A program made the position numbers and the translations under genes. Below, in pieces: positions 48,003-58,546 of a DNA stretch of 64,000 nucleotides. The stretch spans positions 124,001-188,000 of the forward strand of contig JASBTM010000001.1 in the NCBI GenBank assembly GCA_030148425.1. The letters run 5' to 3'. The notes below the pieces were generated by a model. It was given only the letters and a program-made list of their open reading frames with translations. It did not search any database and had not been told where the DNA came from. Every line of letters begins with the position of its first letter. Position 1 is the first letter of the stretch. This stretch comes from Hyphomicrobium sp. (GTDB lineage Bacteria > Pseudomonadota > Alphaproteobacteria > Rhizobiales > Hyphomicrobiaceae).

Positions 48003-48566
48003 ATGGCGATGAGAGAAGCCGATCCATCGAAAGCGTATCTGCTGCTCGAGGCCGGTCCGATTGTGCTCGTCGCGACGGCGAACAAGGGCCGCTCGAACGT
48101 AATGACGATGGGCTTTCACATGGTGATGCAACATGCGCCGCCTCTGATCGGCTGTATCATCGGGCCTTGGGATCATAGCTTCGAGGCGCTGAAGGCGACG
48201 AAGGAATGCGTGATTGCCATTCCGACTGTTGATCTTGCGGAGACGGTTGTCGACATCGGCAACTGCTCCGGTGAGCGGCAAGACAAGTTCGAGACGTTCG
48301 GGCTGACAAAAGCCGATGCGAAAGCCGTCGGCGCGCCTCTCATCACCGAGTGTCTGGCAAACATAGAATGCAGGGTGGCGGACGACTCCCAAGTGGAGAG
48401 CTACAATCTCTGGATCCTGGAAGCCGTCGCGATCTGGGTCGATGACGACCGCAAGGAGCGGCGCACGCTGCATCACAACGGTGACGGCACATTCACGGTC
48501 GATGGAAGCAAGCTAGATCTGCGCGAGCGCATGCCTCTCTGGAAGGATTTCCAGGTCGAGCTTTAG
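48003..48566 (+). CDS. flavin reductase family (FMN-binding split barrel) protein
   Basis: AGPIVLVATANKGRSNVMTMGFHMVMQHAPPLIGCIIGPWDHSFEALKATKECVIAIP. Confidence 0.85.
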   Translation: MAMREADPSKAYLLLEAGPIVLVATANKGRSNVMTMGFHMVMQHAPPLIGCIIGPWDHSFEALKATKECVIAIPTVDLAETVVDIGNCSGERQDKFETFGLTKADAKAVGAPLITECLANIECRVADDSQVESYNLWILEAVAIWVDDDRKERRTLHHNGDGTFTVDGSKLDLRERMPLWKDFQVEL

Positions 48567-48579
48567 GCGCAATCGCCAA

Positions 48580-49236
48580 TCAGGTGATGCGCGACTGGCT
48601 GCGGCCGCGGAAAAGAAAGGCAATCGCGAGCCCGGCCACGAACCCGCCGATGTGCGCCATGTAGGCGACGCCGCCGGTGTCGGCGGAGGCATCTGTCCGC
48701 GCAATTGAGCCAACGCCGCTGAAAAGCTGAAGCACGAACCAGAAGCCGATGACGATGAGCGCCGGCATCGACATCACGGCGCGGGCGACGAGCACGTCGA
48801 CGCGCGCCTGCGGATAAAGAAGAAGGTAGGCGCCCAGCACGCCCGCTATCGCGCCCGATGCGCCGACGTTCGGAATGTTCGAATGCGGATTGAAGTAGAA
48901 CTGGGCGAAAGTCGCGGCAATGCCAGCGATCAGGTAGAAGGCCAGATATTTCACATGGCCGAAGCTCTCTTCGACGTTGTCGCCGAAGATATAGAGGTAG
49001 AGCATGTTGCCGAAGAGGTGCATCCAGCCGCCGTGCATGAACATGGCGGTGAAGATTGTCGGCCAATTTGATGCGGGATCTTCGGCGAAGCGGCTCGGAA
49101 TGAACGACCAGCGCTGAATGAATTCGTTGCCGCCGTTCAGCTCGATGAGAAAAAAGAGAACGTTGAGGACGATTAGTCCGGTGGTGACTATCGGCGTAAT
49201 GCGCAGCTGAGAGTCGTCGTCACCAATCGGAAACAT
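48580..49236 (-). CDS. rhomboid family intramembrane serine protease
   Basis: GASGAIAGVLGAYLLLYP, HGGWMHLFGNMLYLYIFGDNVEE, AHIGGFVAGLA. Confidence 0.93.
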   Translation of the reverse strand: MFPIGDDDSQLRITPIVTTGLIVLNVLFFLIELNGGNEFIQRWSFIPSRFAEDPASNWPTIFTAMFMHGGWMHLFGNMLYLYIFGDNVEESFGHVKYLAFYLIAGIAATFAQFYFNPHSNIPNVGASGAIAGVLGAYLLLYPQARVDVLVARAVMSMPALIVIGFWFVLQLFSGVGSIARTDASADTGGVAYMAHIGGFVAGLAIAFLFRGRSQSRIT

Positions 49237-49285
49237 CGCAGGTTCTCCCCTCTCGAAACCGCGTCGCCGCTAGAAACAATGGTGC

Positions 49286-50053
49286 TCAGGCGGCTTTCGC
49301 TTTCGTCGCCGACATCAGGTAGTTCACATCGGTGTCCGGATTTCGCGACCAGACATCCTGCAGCGGATTGTACGTGATTCCCTCGAAACGGATGTCATCG
49401 AGGCCGGCGGCTTTGGCAAAACCCGAAAGCTCATCGGGAGTGATGAAGCGATCCCATTGGTGCGTGCCGCGCGGCAGCCAGCCGAGCACATACTCGGCGC
49501 CGACGATAGCCAAGGCCCAGGCCTTGAACGTGCGGTTCAGGGTCGAAAAGACGGCGAGGCCGCCAGGCGCGACAAGGCTCGCGCACTCGGCGATGAATTT
49601 CGCCGGATCCGGAACGTGTTCTACAACTTCGAGGCATGCCACGATGTCGAACTTCAGTCCTTCGGCGACGAGATCTTCGACGCGCGCCGCCCGGTAGCCG
49701 ATGGAAATGCCTTGGCCTTCGGCGTGGCTTCTTGCGATGGAGATGTTCTTTTCAGAAGGGTCGATGGCGGTGACCGTCGCGCCCATGCGCGCCAGGGGTT
49801 CCGAAACGAGGCCGCCGCCGCAGCCAATATCGACGGCCGTCAAGCCCGACAAAGGCCGGAGCGCCTTTTGATCGCGGCCGAAGCGCTCGACGGCGTTATC
49901 GCGGATGAACGAGAGCCGCGGTGGCCCGATCTGATGAAGGGGGCGGAACTTGCCCGTCGGGTTCCACCATTCGGATGCGAGCCGGGAAAAACGCTCGACT
50001 TCTTCGTTGTCGAGCGTGCGTTCGCCGGCGTCGGATTGCTGCGTTGCGGTCAT
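49286..50053 (-). CDS. ubiG: bifunctional 2-polyprenyl-6-hydroxyphenol methylase / 3-demethylubiquinol O-methyltransferase
   Basis: FSRLASEWWNPTGKFRPLHQIGPPRLSFI; LTAVDIGCGGGLVSEPLARMGATVTAIDPSEKNI; GTHQWDRFITPDEL. Confidence 0.95.
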   Translation of the reverse strand: MTATQQSDAGERTLDNEEVERFSRLASEWWNPTGKFRPLHQIGPPRLSFIRDNAVERFGRDQKALRPLSGLTAVDIGCGGGLVSEPLARMGATVTAIDPSEKNISIARSHAEGQGISIGYRAARVEDLVAEGLKFDIVACLEVVEHVPDPAKFIAECASLVAPGGLAVFSTLNRTFKAWALAIVGAEYVLGWLPRGTHQWDRFITPDELSGFAKAAGLDDIRFEGITYNPLQDVWSRNPDTDVNYLMSATKAKAA

Positions 50054-50253
50054 TGTCGTCTCCGTCCTCCGCCCTACACGTCAACCGGCCGGTCATCTTG
50101 TCAAGCTATTGTGCCGCGGCAGTCGATTTTCGGTTGTTGCCGGGGGGCTCGCGAGCCGCTAAGAAGCGCCGGACTCAATCCAAATCTTAATGCTTGTCAG
50201 GCCCATGACAGGGGGCCTAGCGGGCTCGCACAGGCACAGAAAGCGCTTCGACA

Positions 50254-51516
50254 ATGGCGACCGTAGTCATGAAATTTGGCGGTACGTCCGTCGCCAACAT
50301 CGAGCGCATTCAGAACGTCGCGCGCCACGTGAAGCGCGAAGTCGACGCAGGAAACAAAGTTGCTGTCGTCGTATCTGCAATGTCGGGGGTCACGAATCAG
50401 CTCGTTGCCTGGGTGAAAGAGGCGTCCCCGCTTTACGATGCGCGCGAGTACGATACCGTCGTCGCGACCGGCGAGCAGGTGACGGCGGGACTTCTCGCGA
50501 TCACGCTGCAGGCGATGGGACTTCGCGCCCGGTCATGGACGGGATGGCAGGTGCCGGTGAAGACGGATGCGGCGCACGGCTCGGCGCGTATCCTCGACAT
50601 TCCCGGAGACGCGATCAAGAAGCGGATCGAAGGCGGCGAGGTTGCTGTCGTCACCGGCTTCCAGGGCATCGAGCCCGGCGAAAACCGCATCTCGACGCTC
50701 GGCCGCGGCGGTTCGGATACCAGCGCCGTCGCGATCGCCGTCGCGCTTGAGGCCGATGTCTGCGATATCTATACCGACGTTGACGGCGTCTACACGACCG
50801 ATCCGCGCATTGTTTCGAAGGCGAAACGGCTTGCGAAGATCTCCTACGAAGAAATGCTCGAGATGGCGTCGCTCGGATCGAAGGTCCTGCAGACGCGCTC
50901 CGTCGAGCTGGCGATGGTCTACAAAGTCAAAACCCGGGTTCTCTCGAGCTTTGTCGCGCCGGACGCCATGAAGCCTTTCAATGCCGAAAACATGGAAAAC
51001 ATCGGCACCATTGTATGCGACGAGGATGAGATCGTGGAACAGCAGGTCGTAAGCGGCATCGCCTATGCGAAGGACGAAGCGAAAATCACGCTTCTCAATG
51101 TTGCCGACAAACCCGGTATCGCGGCGCGTATCTTCGGGCCGTTGTCGGACGCGAACATCAACGTCGACATGATCGTCCAGAACATCTCGGCGGACGGAAA
51201 GCACACGGACATGACCTTTACCGTCCAGGCGGCCGAACTGCCGCGGACGCTCGACGTGCTGTCGAAAGCGAAGGCCGGCATCGGCCACGTCGACGTCAAG
51301 AGCTCGGCGGATGTCGTTAAGATTTCGGTCATCGGCGTCGGTATGCGCAGCCATGCGGGCGTTGCAGCACAGATGTTCAAGACGCTCTCCGAGAAGGGCA
51401 TCAACATCCACGCGATCTCGACGTCCGAGATCAAGGTCAGCGTTCTTATCGACGCGGCTTATGCCGAACTCGCGGTTCGGGCATTGCACTCAGCCTACGG
51501 GCTCGACAACGACTAG
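50254..51516 (+). CDS. lysC: aspartate kinase
   Basis: VVMKFGGTSVANIERIQNVARHV; TLGRGGSDTSAVAIAVALEADVCDIYTDVDGVYTTDPRIV; two ACT domains. Confidence 0.96.
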   Translation: MATVVMKFGGTSVANIERIQNVARHVKREVDAGNKVAVVVSAMSGVTNQLVAWVKEASPLYDAREYDTVVATGEQVTAGLLAITLQAMGLRARSWTGWQVPVKTDAAHGSARILDIPGDAIKKRIEGGEVAVVTGFQGIEPGENRISTLGRGGSDTSAVAIAVALEADVCDIYTDVDGVYTTDPRIVSKAKRLAKISYEEMLEMASLGSKVLQTRSVELAMVYKVKTRVLSSFVAPDAMKPFNAENMENIGTIVCDEDEIVEQQVVSGIAYAKDEAKITLLNVADKPGIAARIFGPLSDANINVDMIVQNISADGKHTDMTFTVQAAELPRTLDVLSKAKAGIGHVDVKSSADVVKISVIGVGMRSHAGVAAQMFKTLSEKGINIHAISTSEIKVSVLIDAAYAELAVRALHSAYGLDND

Positions 51517-51609
51517 GGACACCGGCGCTCTTTACCTGCCTCGTCTCTTTGTGACTAAGTAGCAATTGCCGGCGCAGGTCCTGCCGGCGGGACAATAGGC
51601 AAGGCAACG

Positions 51610-53901
51610 ATGGCGCGGCGCGACGATCCGAGACCCTTACCGAGCGAAACCTCGCTCCGGGTCATCATGCGCCATCTGCGCGAGATCATGGCCGACGGCG
51701 GCGACGGGCAGGACAAGCTTGACCGCATCGTCAGGCAGATCTCCGGCGTAATGGTCTCCGAAGTCTGCTCGATCTATCTAAAGCGCCAGGACGGCTCGCT
51801 CGAACTCTTCGCTTCTGAAGGTCTCAATCCCGGTGCCGTTCACTCGACGCGCCTGAAGCGGGGCGAAGGCCTCGTCGGGCGTGCGTCCGAGCTGGGCGTG
51901 ACTGTCAACGAGCCGGAAGCTTCGAGCCATCCGGCATTCTCTTACCGGCCGGAGACGGGCGAAGAGATCTATCATTCGCTTCTCGCTGTGCCGATTGCCC
52001 GCTCGGGGCAGGTGCTCGGCGTGCTCGTTATTCAGAACCGGACGCCGCGCGAATATTCCGACGAGGATGTCGAGGTGATGCAGGCGACCGCGATGGTGAT
52101 CGCGGAGAACCTGGTGTCCGGCGCGGTCGCCGGAACGGTCGCGGCAATCGAAGCGTCGCGCTCGCAGCCTCTCGTCGTTGAAGGCGAGCCGCTTTCCGAG
52201 GGCATTGCGCTCGGCCATGTCGTGCTGCACGAGCCGCGCATTGTCGTCACGCAGTTGATGGCGGAAAATCCCGCGCTCGAATTGGATCGTCTCGCGATCG
52301 CGCTCGATAAGTTGCAAGCGAACATCGACGAGATGTTCGAGCAGGATCATCTGTCGAGCGTCGGCGAGCATCGCGACGTGCTCGAAGCCTATCGCATGTT
52401 CGCGCACGACAAGGGCTGGCACCGGCGGCTCAGAGAGGCCGTCGAAGGTGGATTGACCGCGGAAGCCGCGGTCGAACGCGTTCAAAATGCCATGCGCACG
52501 CGCATGCTGCGCCAGCACGACAGCTATTGGCGCGAACGCCAGCGCGACCTCGACGATCTCTCCGACCGTCTGCTTCGCGTGCTCGCCGGGCGGCTCAAGA
52601 GTTCGGAGGACGATGGCGGTCTGCCGCCCGATACGATCCTCGTCGCGCGGACGATGGGGCCAGCTGAGCTTCTGGACTACGACCGGAGCCGGTTGCGCGG
52701 GCTCGTCGTCGAGGACGGTTCGAGCCAGAGCCACGTCGCGGTCGTGGCGAAAGCGCTCGGCATCGCAGCGATCGGTCAGGCAACGGGCATTGTCGATCGC
52801 GTTTCGGCAGGTGACGCGGCGATTATCGATGCGGTCACGGGCGAAGTTCATTTGCGGCCGACGGCCGAGCTGATCTCGGCGTATTCGGACAAGGTGCGGT
52901 TTCGGGCGCGGAGGCAGAAGCGCTATCAATCGCTGCGCGACCGGCCGGCGATCACAAAGGACGGCACGCCCATCGCCCTGATGATGAATGCCGGGCTTCT
53001 CGTCGATCTGCCGCATCTCGAGGAATCGGGCGCCGACGGCATCGGGCTCTATCGCACCGAATTGCAGTTCATGCTGTCGGATTCGTTTCCGCGGCTCGAC
53101 AAGCAGACGCAGCTCTACAAGTCGGTCATCGATGAAGCTGGCGGCAGGCCGGTGGTGTTCCGCACGCTCGATATCGGCGGCGACAAGGTGCTGCCGTATC
53201 TGCGTCAGCCGAAGGAAGAAAACCCGTCGATGGGGTGGCGTGCGATCCGCATGGCGCTCGACCGGCCCGAGCTTTTTCGCTTGCAGGTGCGCGCGCTGCT
53301 CAAGGCGGCGGCGGGACGCGAGCTGCGCATGATGATCCCGATGGTTTCGGCAAGCTATGAGCTTGGCGCGATCCGGGCGTTGATCGAACGCGAAAAGGCG
53401 TTCCTGGCCGGGCACGGGCATGCGCTTCCGGACTCTATCTTGGTCGGGGCGATGTTCGAGGTTCCGGCGCTGCTGTTCGAACTCGACACGTTTTTATCGC
53501 GGGTCGATTTCGTGTCGGTCGGTTCGAACGATCTGATGCAGTTCCTGTTTGCCGCCGACCGGACCAACGCGCGGGTCGCCAGCCGGTTCGACGTGCTGGC
53601 ACCGGCGCCGCTGCGAGCGCTTGCGTCGCTCATCAAGACGGCTGACCGGCATGGGGTGCCCGTTACGCTCTGCGGCGAGATGGCAGGCAGTCCGCTCGAA
53701 GCCATGACGCTCATCGCGCTCGGCTTGCGGTCGCTGTCGATGGCGCCGGCCTCCATCGGCCCCATCAAGTCGATGGTGCTTTCCCTCGACGCCGCAAAGG
53801 CGACGGCCTTCGTCGACGATCTTCTGAAAGAAGGTGCGAAGGACGTACGCATGTCCCTGCAGCAGTTCGCGGAAAGCGAGCGTGTCGCTCTTGACGGTTA
53901 A
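51610..53901 (+). CDS. ptsP: phosphoenolpyruvate-protein phosphotransferase PtsP (GAF plus EI, nitrogen PTS)
   Basis: N-terminal GAF domain; EDGSSQSHVAVVAKALGIAAIG; GIGLYRTELQFM; FRTLDIGGDKVLPYL; LCGEMAGSPLE. Confidence 0.93.
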   Translation: MARRDDPRPLPSETSLRVIMRHLREIMADGGDGQDKLDRIVRQISGVMVSEVCSIYLKRQDGSLELFASEGLNPGAVHSTRLKRGEGLVGRASELGVTVNEPEASSHPAFSYRPETGEEIYHSLLAVPIARSGQVLGVLVIQNRTPREYSDEDVEVMQATAMVIAENLVSGAVAGTVAAIEASRSQPLVVEGEPLSEGIALGHVVLHEPRIVVTQLMAENPALELDRLAIALDKLQANIDEMFEQDHLSSVGEHRDVLEAYRMFAHDKGWHRRLREAVEGGLTAEAAVERVQNAMRTRMLRQHDSYWRERQRDLDDLSDRLLRVLAGRLKSSEDDGGLPPDTILVARTMGPAELLDYDRSRLRGLVVEDGSSQSHVAVVAKALGIAAIGQATGIVDRVSAGDAAIIDAVTGEVHLRPTAELISAYSDKVRFRARRQKRYQSLRDRPAITKDGTPIALMMNAGLLVDLPHLEESGADGIGLYRTELQFMLSDSFPRLDKQTQLYKSVIDEAGGRPVVFRTLDIGGDKVLPYLRQPKEENPSMGWRAIRMALDRPELFRLQVRALLKAAAGRELRMMIPMVSASYELGAIRALIEREKAFLAGHGHALPDSILVGAMFEVPALLFELDTFLSRVDFVSVGSNDLMQFLFAADRTNARVASRFDVLAPAPLRALASLIKTADRHGVPVTLCGEMAGSPLEAMTLIALGLRSLSMAPASIGPIKSMVLSLDAAKATAFVDDLLKEGAKDVRMSLQQFAESERVALDG

Positions 53902-54002
53902 CGCCGTCTACGAGACTTCGCTTTAGGCTTTGACAAAAAAGCGTTTTTAGCCAAGAGTATCCTTAACAATGGGGCCCGGCTGAGTTTGGCCGGGAAGAGG
54001 GT

Positions 54003-54884
54003 ATGCGTCGAGGCGTTGGGCGGAACGTTTCGGTTGGAAGCTATGATCGTGGGCAGCCTAATCAGGGCCGCTACGACGCGTCTTTACAGGCGCAAGCTGA
54101 AAGCCGAGCACTAATCGCACGTTTTTTCATTGATCTTCGGCAGGCTCTTCGGCTGACGGTGCCGCAGGCCGCGCACTATCTCGCTGTCCGCCCGGAATTC
54201 GTCGAGGCGCTTGAAACGGGGCAGGTGGAATATCTGCCCGCGTGGCCGGAAACGTCGGCCATCATCATGACCTACACCTCGATGGCGGACGTCAATGGCC
54301 GCCCGGTCTTGAACGCTATCGGCACGCTCCTGACGCACCTGTCCGTTCCGGCCGCGCCCGCCGCAGAACCGGCCTTTCAGCCGCGTCCGGCTATGCAGCA
54401 GCAGTTTTACGACGAGCCGCGCCCAATGGTGCAGCAGCAGCGGCCTCATCCGGTGCCGCAGCAGCACCCCGCGCCGCAGCCGCAGCGGTCGTTTCCGGTT
54501 CGTCAGATGCCGCAACCGGCGGGCGTTTCCGAACCCGATGTGGCGCAATCCCGACTTGCCGCTTCGAGCCGAAATCTCCTGAAAGCGGGCTCGGCCATCG
54601 CGAACGGGGCGCGGCGCTTTCCTCAGGAAGCGATCAACAGCGTACGCGCCCGGCCGCAGAGGGCGCTTTACGCACTGTCGCTGCCGCTCGGCCTACTTCT
54701 GATTTTGATGCATTCATCGATTTTTGCGACGATTTCCAAGCCGTTCAGCCTGACTGTTCAGTGGGTCAGCAGCTACATGCAGGAGCACTACGGGCCTGTG
54801 CGCGACGGCATGCGCTATATCGAAGTCGACGACCCGCGAACGCGGCGGGGGGATAAATTGCAGATCACGGGCGGTTCGTATTAG
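54003..54884 (+). CDS. HTH (RodZ-like) plus Q/P-rich linker plus TM protein
   Basis: N-term [64 protein letters not shown]-rich middle; [27 protein letters not shown]. Confidence 0.7.
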   Translation: MRRGVGRNVSVGSYDRGQPNQGRYDASLQAQAESRALIARFFIDLRQALRLTVPQAAHYLAVRPEFVEALETGQVEYLPAWPETSAIIMTYTSMADVNGRPVLNAIGTLLTHLSVPAAPAAEPAFQPRPAMQQQFYDEPRPMVQQQRPHPVPQQHPAPQPQRSFPVRQMPQPAGVSEPDVAQSRLAASSRNLLKAGSAIANGARRFPQEAINSVRARPQRALYALSLPLGLLLILMHSSIFATISKPFSLTVQWVSSYMQEHYGPVRDGMRYIEVDDPRTRRGDKLQITGGSY

Positions 54885-54970
54885 ATACGCGCCCTGAAGC
54901 GCTGAAAGCGCTCCTGCATTCTTTATTTTGGCGGCGTTCGTCGCTCGCCATTCCAAAATTCATCGGACAC

Positions 54971-56050
54971 ATGTCAGCACTGCCGCGCGAGAAACTCGAA
55001 CGTCTATCCGAACGCTTCATGGCTATTCAGGACTTGCTGAACCATGGCGTTCCGCAGGCGGAATACGTCAAGCTGAACAAGGAATTTTCCGAGCTCAGTC
55101 CGGTCGTGGCGCAGATCGATGCGCTGCGGAAGGCGGAGGCCGAGAACGCCGATCTCGAACAGATGATCCGCGACCCGGGCGCCGACAAGGAGATGGTCGA
55201 TCTCGCTTATGCCGAGCGCGCGTCGCTGGCTGAGCGCATCACCGATCTCGAGCACCAGTTGCGCATCGCGCTTCTGCCGAAGGACTCGGCGGACGAGAAA
55301 AGCGCCATCCTCGAGGTTCGTGCCGGAACGGGTGGCGACGAAGCGGCGCTTTTCGCGGCCGATCTGTTTCGCATGTACACGCGCTATGCCGATCTCAAGG
55401 GCTGGAAGACGGAAATCATTTCCATCTCGGAAAACGATCTCGGCGGATACAAGGAAATCATCGCGTCGATTACAGGCTCGGGTGTTTTCGCGCGGCTGAA
55501 GTTCGAATCCGGCGTGCATCGCGTGCAGCGCGTTCCGGCGACGGAAGCAAGCGGCCGCATCCACACGTCCGCGGCGACCGTCGCGGTGCTGCCGGAAGCG
55601 GAAGACATCGATATCGATATCCGGCCCGAGGACATCCGCATCGACACGATGCGCGCGGGCGGCGCTGGCGGCCAGCACGTCAACAAGACGGACAGCGCGG
55701 TGCGCATGACGCATTTGCCGACCGGAATCGTCGTGGTTTCGGCGGAAAAATCGCAACATCAAAACCGCCGCCTCGCCATGGCGGTTCTAAAATCGCGCAT
55801 CTACGAGCTTGAGCGCGAGAGGGCGGCGACGGAGCGGTCGGACGCGCGCAAGTCGCAGGTGGGATCGGGCGACCGTTCGCAACGGATCCGGACGTACAAC
55901 TTCCCACAGGGGCGCGTTACAGATCACCGCATCAATCTCACGCTTTACAATCTCGATGAGGTTATGGCCGGGAACGGACTCGATACGCTGGTCGATGCGC
56001 TCATCACCGATCATCAGGCAACGATGCTCGCCGAGCTGAGCGCGGCGTAA
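54971..56050 (+). CDS. prfA: peptide chain release factor 1
   Basis: [70 protein letters not shown]. Confidence 0.97.
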   Translation: MSALPREKLERLSERFMAIQDLLNHGVPQAEYVKLNKEFSELSPVVAQIDALRKAEAENADLEQMIRDPGADKEMVDLAYAERASLAERITDLEHQLRIALLPKDSADEKSAILEVRAGTGGDEAALFAADLFRMYTRYADLKGWKTEIISISENDLGGYKEIIASITGSGVFARLKFESGVHRVQRVPATEASGRIHTSAATVAVLPEAEDIDIDIRPEDIRIDTMRAGGAGGQHVNKTDSAVRMTHLPTGIVVVSAEKSQHQNRRLAMAVLKSRIYELERERAATERSDARKSQVGSGDRSQRIRTYNFPQGRVTDHRINLTLYNLDEVMAGNGLDTLVDALITDHQATMLAELSAA

Positions 56051-56061
56051 GGACGAGCGTC

Positions 56062-56955
56062 GTGGGTGCCGATGAGTTTCCGCATATGCGTTTTCATCCC
56101 GATCATACTCTTGCGGACGCCCAGGCTGAGCTAACGCGCGCGCTGGCCGAAGCCCGAATGGAGACGCCGCAGCGGGATGCGCGCTTCCTGCTCCAAGGAT
56201 TGCTCGGGATCGATGGCGCGCAATTAATGTCCGGTTCGGCGCGGATACTCGGCGCCGCCGCCCCGCTCATCGAAGATGCGGCCCGCCGCCGGATCGCGCA
56301 CGAACCCGTTTCGCGCATTCTCGGCCGACGCGAGTTCTACGGCCGTGAATTCATCGTCACGCCGGACGTCCTCGATCCGCGGCCGGACACCGAAGCCGTG
56401 GTTGAGCTGGCGCTCGATCTCTTGAAGCAGCGCGGCCTCTTGGGGCGTGAGCTTTCGATTGCGGACATCGGCACCGGGTCGGGCATCCTGATCGTGACGC
56501 TTCTGGCAGAGCTGCCGAATGCGCGCGGAATCGCGACCGATATCAGCCCCGCGGCCCTCGCCGTCGCCAGCCGGAACGCCGAAGCGCATGGGCTTGCGGA
56601 CCGGGTCCGCTTCGTTGCGACATCAAGTCTCGACGGCTGCCCGGGGCCGTTCGACCTTGTGGTTTCCAATCCTCCTTATATATCCACAGGTGAGATCGCT
56701 ACGCTCGAGCGGGATGTGAAGGATTACGATCCCCTGCTGGCTTTGGATGGCGGCCAGGACGGTCTTGGCATTTACCGTAAGATCGCCCGTAATTCATTGG
56801 ATTTGCAGCGTCCTTTTCTAACGGTCCTGGAAGTTGGGGCCACTCAGGCGGATGCCGTAGAAGGGATTTTCTCTGCTGTTGGCGGCCAGCCCGTGGGGCG
56901 GCGCCGGGATCTCGGGGGGCACCCTCGCGCTGTTGCGCTGGAGATACATCTTTGA
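56062..56955 (+). CDS. prmC: peptide chain release factor N5-glutamine methyltransferase
   Basis: EPVSRILGRREFYGREFIVTPDVLDPRPDTEAVVELAL; DIGTGSGILIVTLLAELP; FDLVVSNPPYIS. Confidence 0.95.
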   Translation: MGADEFPHMRFHPDHTLADAQAELTRALAEARMETPQRDARFLLQGLLGIDGAQLMSGSARILGAAAPLIEDAARRRIAHEPVSRILGRREFYGREFIVTPDVLDPRPDTEAVVELALDLLKQRGLLGRELSIADIGTGSGILIVTLLAELPNARGIATDISPAALAVASRNAEAHGLADRVRFVATSSLDGCPGPFDLVVSNPPYISTGEIATLERDVKDYDPLLALDGGQDGLGIYRKIARNSLDLQRPFLTVLEVGATQADAVEGIFSAVGGQPVGRRRDLGGHPRAVALEIHL

Positions 56956-57264
56956 CCCTGACGATCATTTCTTATTTGCGGAAATACGTTTCCGGGGTAA
57001 TATCTGGCTGAAGAGTTTGATCGGATGTGCGTGGCCAATGATGCCGCTGAAGCGGCGCCCGAGCCTGCCTTCCCATCTCAAGATCATCAGCACAAGCTTT
57101 CGCGGGCCCCTCCGTCCGCTGATCGGGAGTGCCGGGCCTCTCATTCTCCGGCGCGCGTGCTGACATAGCTCCTTTGAGGACGGCTCTAGTATCTTTGCAG
57201 GCGTGATGACTGGGATTACTGCGATTATGCCCGAGGCTGCAGGGGCAAGCGCCAGGGCTGCGAT

Positions 57265-57283
57265 CCACGGGACAAGACCGTGG
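57265..57283 (+). other. hairpin CCACGG-gacaaga-CCGTGG in 5' region of DUF4167 gene
   Basis: 6-bp perfect stem in about 400-bp intergenic region. Confidence 0.35.
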
Positions 57284-57357
57284 TGACTTTAGAATCAACT
57301 TTTTGAATTGGATCGGAGGATCCAGGGCGTCGCTTCAGAGAAATTGAGCGAACGCCG

Positions 57358-58413
57358 ATGGTCAATACCAACAAGCATGAACGGGAGCCCATGAGGCAAG
57401 GTCAACAGAACCGTCGCGGTCGCGGACGCAACAACAACAATAATAATAACAACAACCGCAAATCGCAAAATCCCCTGATGCGCAGCTTCGAGAGCTCGGG
57501 GCCGGACGTAAAAATTCGCGGCACGCCCTCGCATATCGCCGAGAAGTACATCAGTCTCGCACGCGATGCTTTGTCGTCAGGCGATCCGGTGCTTGCCGAG
57601 AATTATCTGCAGCACGCTGAGCATTATAATCGCATCATCCTCGGCTATCGCGAGCAGATGGCGCAGCAGGGCGGCGTGGACCCGGCGGGTAACGGCGCCG
57701 CGCGAACGCATTCGCTCGCTGGTCCCGAAGGTGCTGACGACGAGTTCGGCGACGAAGATGGTGACGAGTTCGGTCAGCAGCCGCAGGCTGCCGGTCAGGG
57801 CGGCCAGCCGGATCTGCCGCAACAGCCTTTCCAGCAGCAGCAGCCGCCGCGCAACTTCGACAATCAGAATCGTTACGACAATCGCCCGCCGCGCCACGAG
57901 CGCTTCAACAATAATCGTCACGATCGTGGCGATCGTGGAGACGGTCAGCGTTTCGACAGGGGCGATCGCGGCGATAGAGGCGAGCGCAACAACGACCGGC
58001 AGGATTTCCGCGGTGATCGCGGCGAGCGTTTCGAGCCACGCAATGGGGGCGGCGAAGGCCGTTTCCGGGATCGTGAAGATCGCCGTCCGCAAAATAACGG
58101 CGGTGGCGAAGGTTCTCAGGGCGAAGGCGGCGGTTTCCGCCGTCGCGAGCGCTATCAGGGGCCGAATGGCGGCAACGGAAATGGAAACGGCGCTGAGCGC
58201 GAGCTTGCAAATGGCGGCAGCTTCCAGCCGCCCGCCGCTCCGCCGCAAGCACCGGCTGCTGTCGAGCGGCCAGCGCCACAGGCAGCGGCCCCCGCTCCCA
58301 TCGAGCAGCAGGAGCAGCCCGCTTTCTTGCGCCGTCCGGTTCGCAGGCCGCGTCGTGAAGAGCCGGCCGAGGCTCCGGCCGTGCCGCCAGCAGCAAACGA
58401 AGACAACGAATAG
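57358..58413 (+). CDS. DUF4167 protein with RG/RGG- and Q/N-rich disordered C-terminus
   Basis: MRQGQQNRRGRGRNNNNNNNNNRKSQNPLMRSFESSGPDVKIRGTPSHIAEKYISLARDALSSGDPVLAENYLQHAEHYNRII. Start may be 57358 or the MRQGQQ ATG downstream. Confidence 0.9.
   Translation: MVNTNKHEREPMRQGQQNRRGRGRNNNNNNNNNRKSQNPLMRSFESSGPDVKIRGTPSHIAEKYISLARDALSSGDPVLAENYLQHAEHYNRIILGYREQMAQQGGVDPAGNGAARTHSLAGPEGADDEFGDEDGDEFGQQPQAAGQGGQPDLPQQPFQQQQPPRNFDNQNRYDNRPPRHERFNNNRHDRGDRGDGQRFDRGDRGDRGERNNDRQDFRGDRGERFEPRNGGGEGRFRDREDRRPQNNGGGEGSQGEGGGFRRRERYQGPNGGNGNGNGAERELANGGSFQPPAAPPQAPAAVERPAPQAAAPAPIEQQEQPAFLRRPVRRPRREEPAEAPAVPPAANEDNE
57430..57456 (+). repeat. trinucleotide AAC/AAT microsatellite encoding poly-Asn
   Basis: aacaacaacaataataataacaacaac, 9 consecutive Asn codons. 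Confidence 0.9.
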
Positions 58414-58431
58414 AGCTTAGCGTAAATTCAG

Positions 58432-58465
58432 AAAGAGCCTCGGTTTCGGGGCTCTTTTTGTTTTG
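58432..58465 (+). terminator. intrinsic terminator AAAGAGCC-tcggtttcgg-GGCTCTTT then TTGTTTTG
   Basis: Stem-loop with T-rich tail after DUF4167 gene. Confidence 0.85.
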
Positions 58466-58546
58466 TCCCTGGCGACTCCGCTTGGCGGAGCCAGCCGTCA
58501 GGGATGCGGACGGGCGAAGTATCAATGGCCGAAGCGTTTCAGGTTA

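Noticed and set aside
51778-53421. 547-aa minus-strand ORF opposite ptsP
   Set aside because: Antisense shadow ORF; ptsP motifs are unambiguous on the plus strand.
57566-58420. 284-aa plus-strand ORF inside the DUF4167 gene
   Set aside because: Alternate frame of a low-complexity repeat-rich gene; Ser/Ile/Ala-biased.
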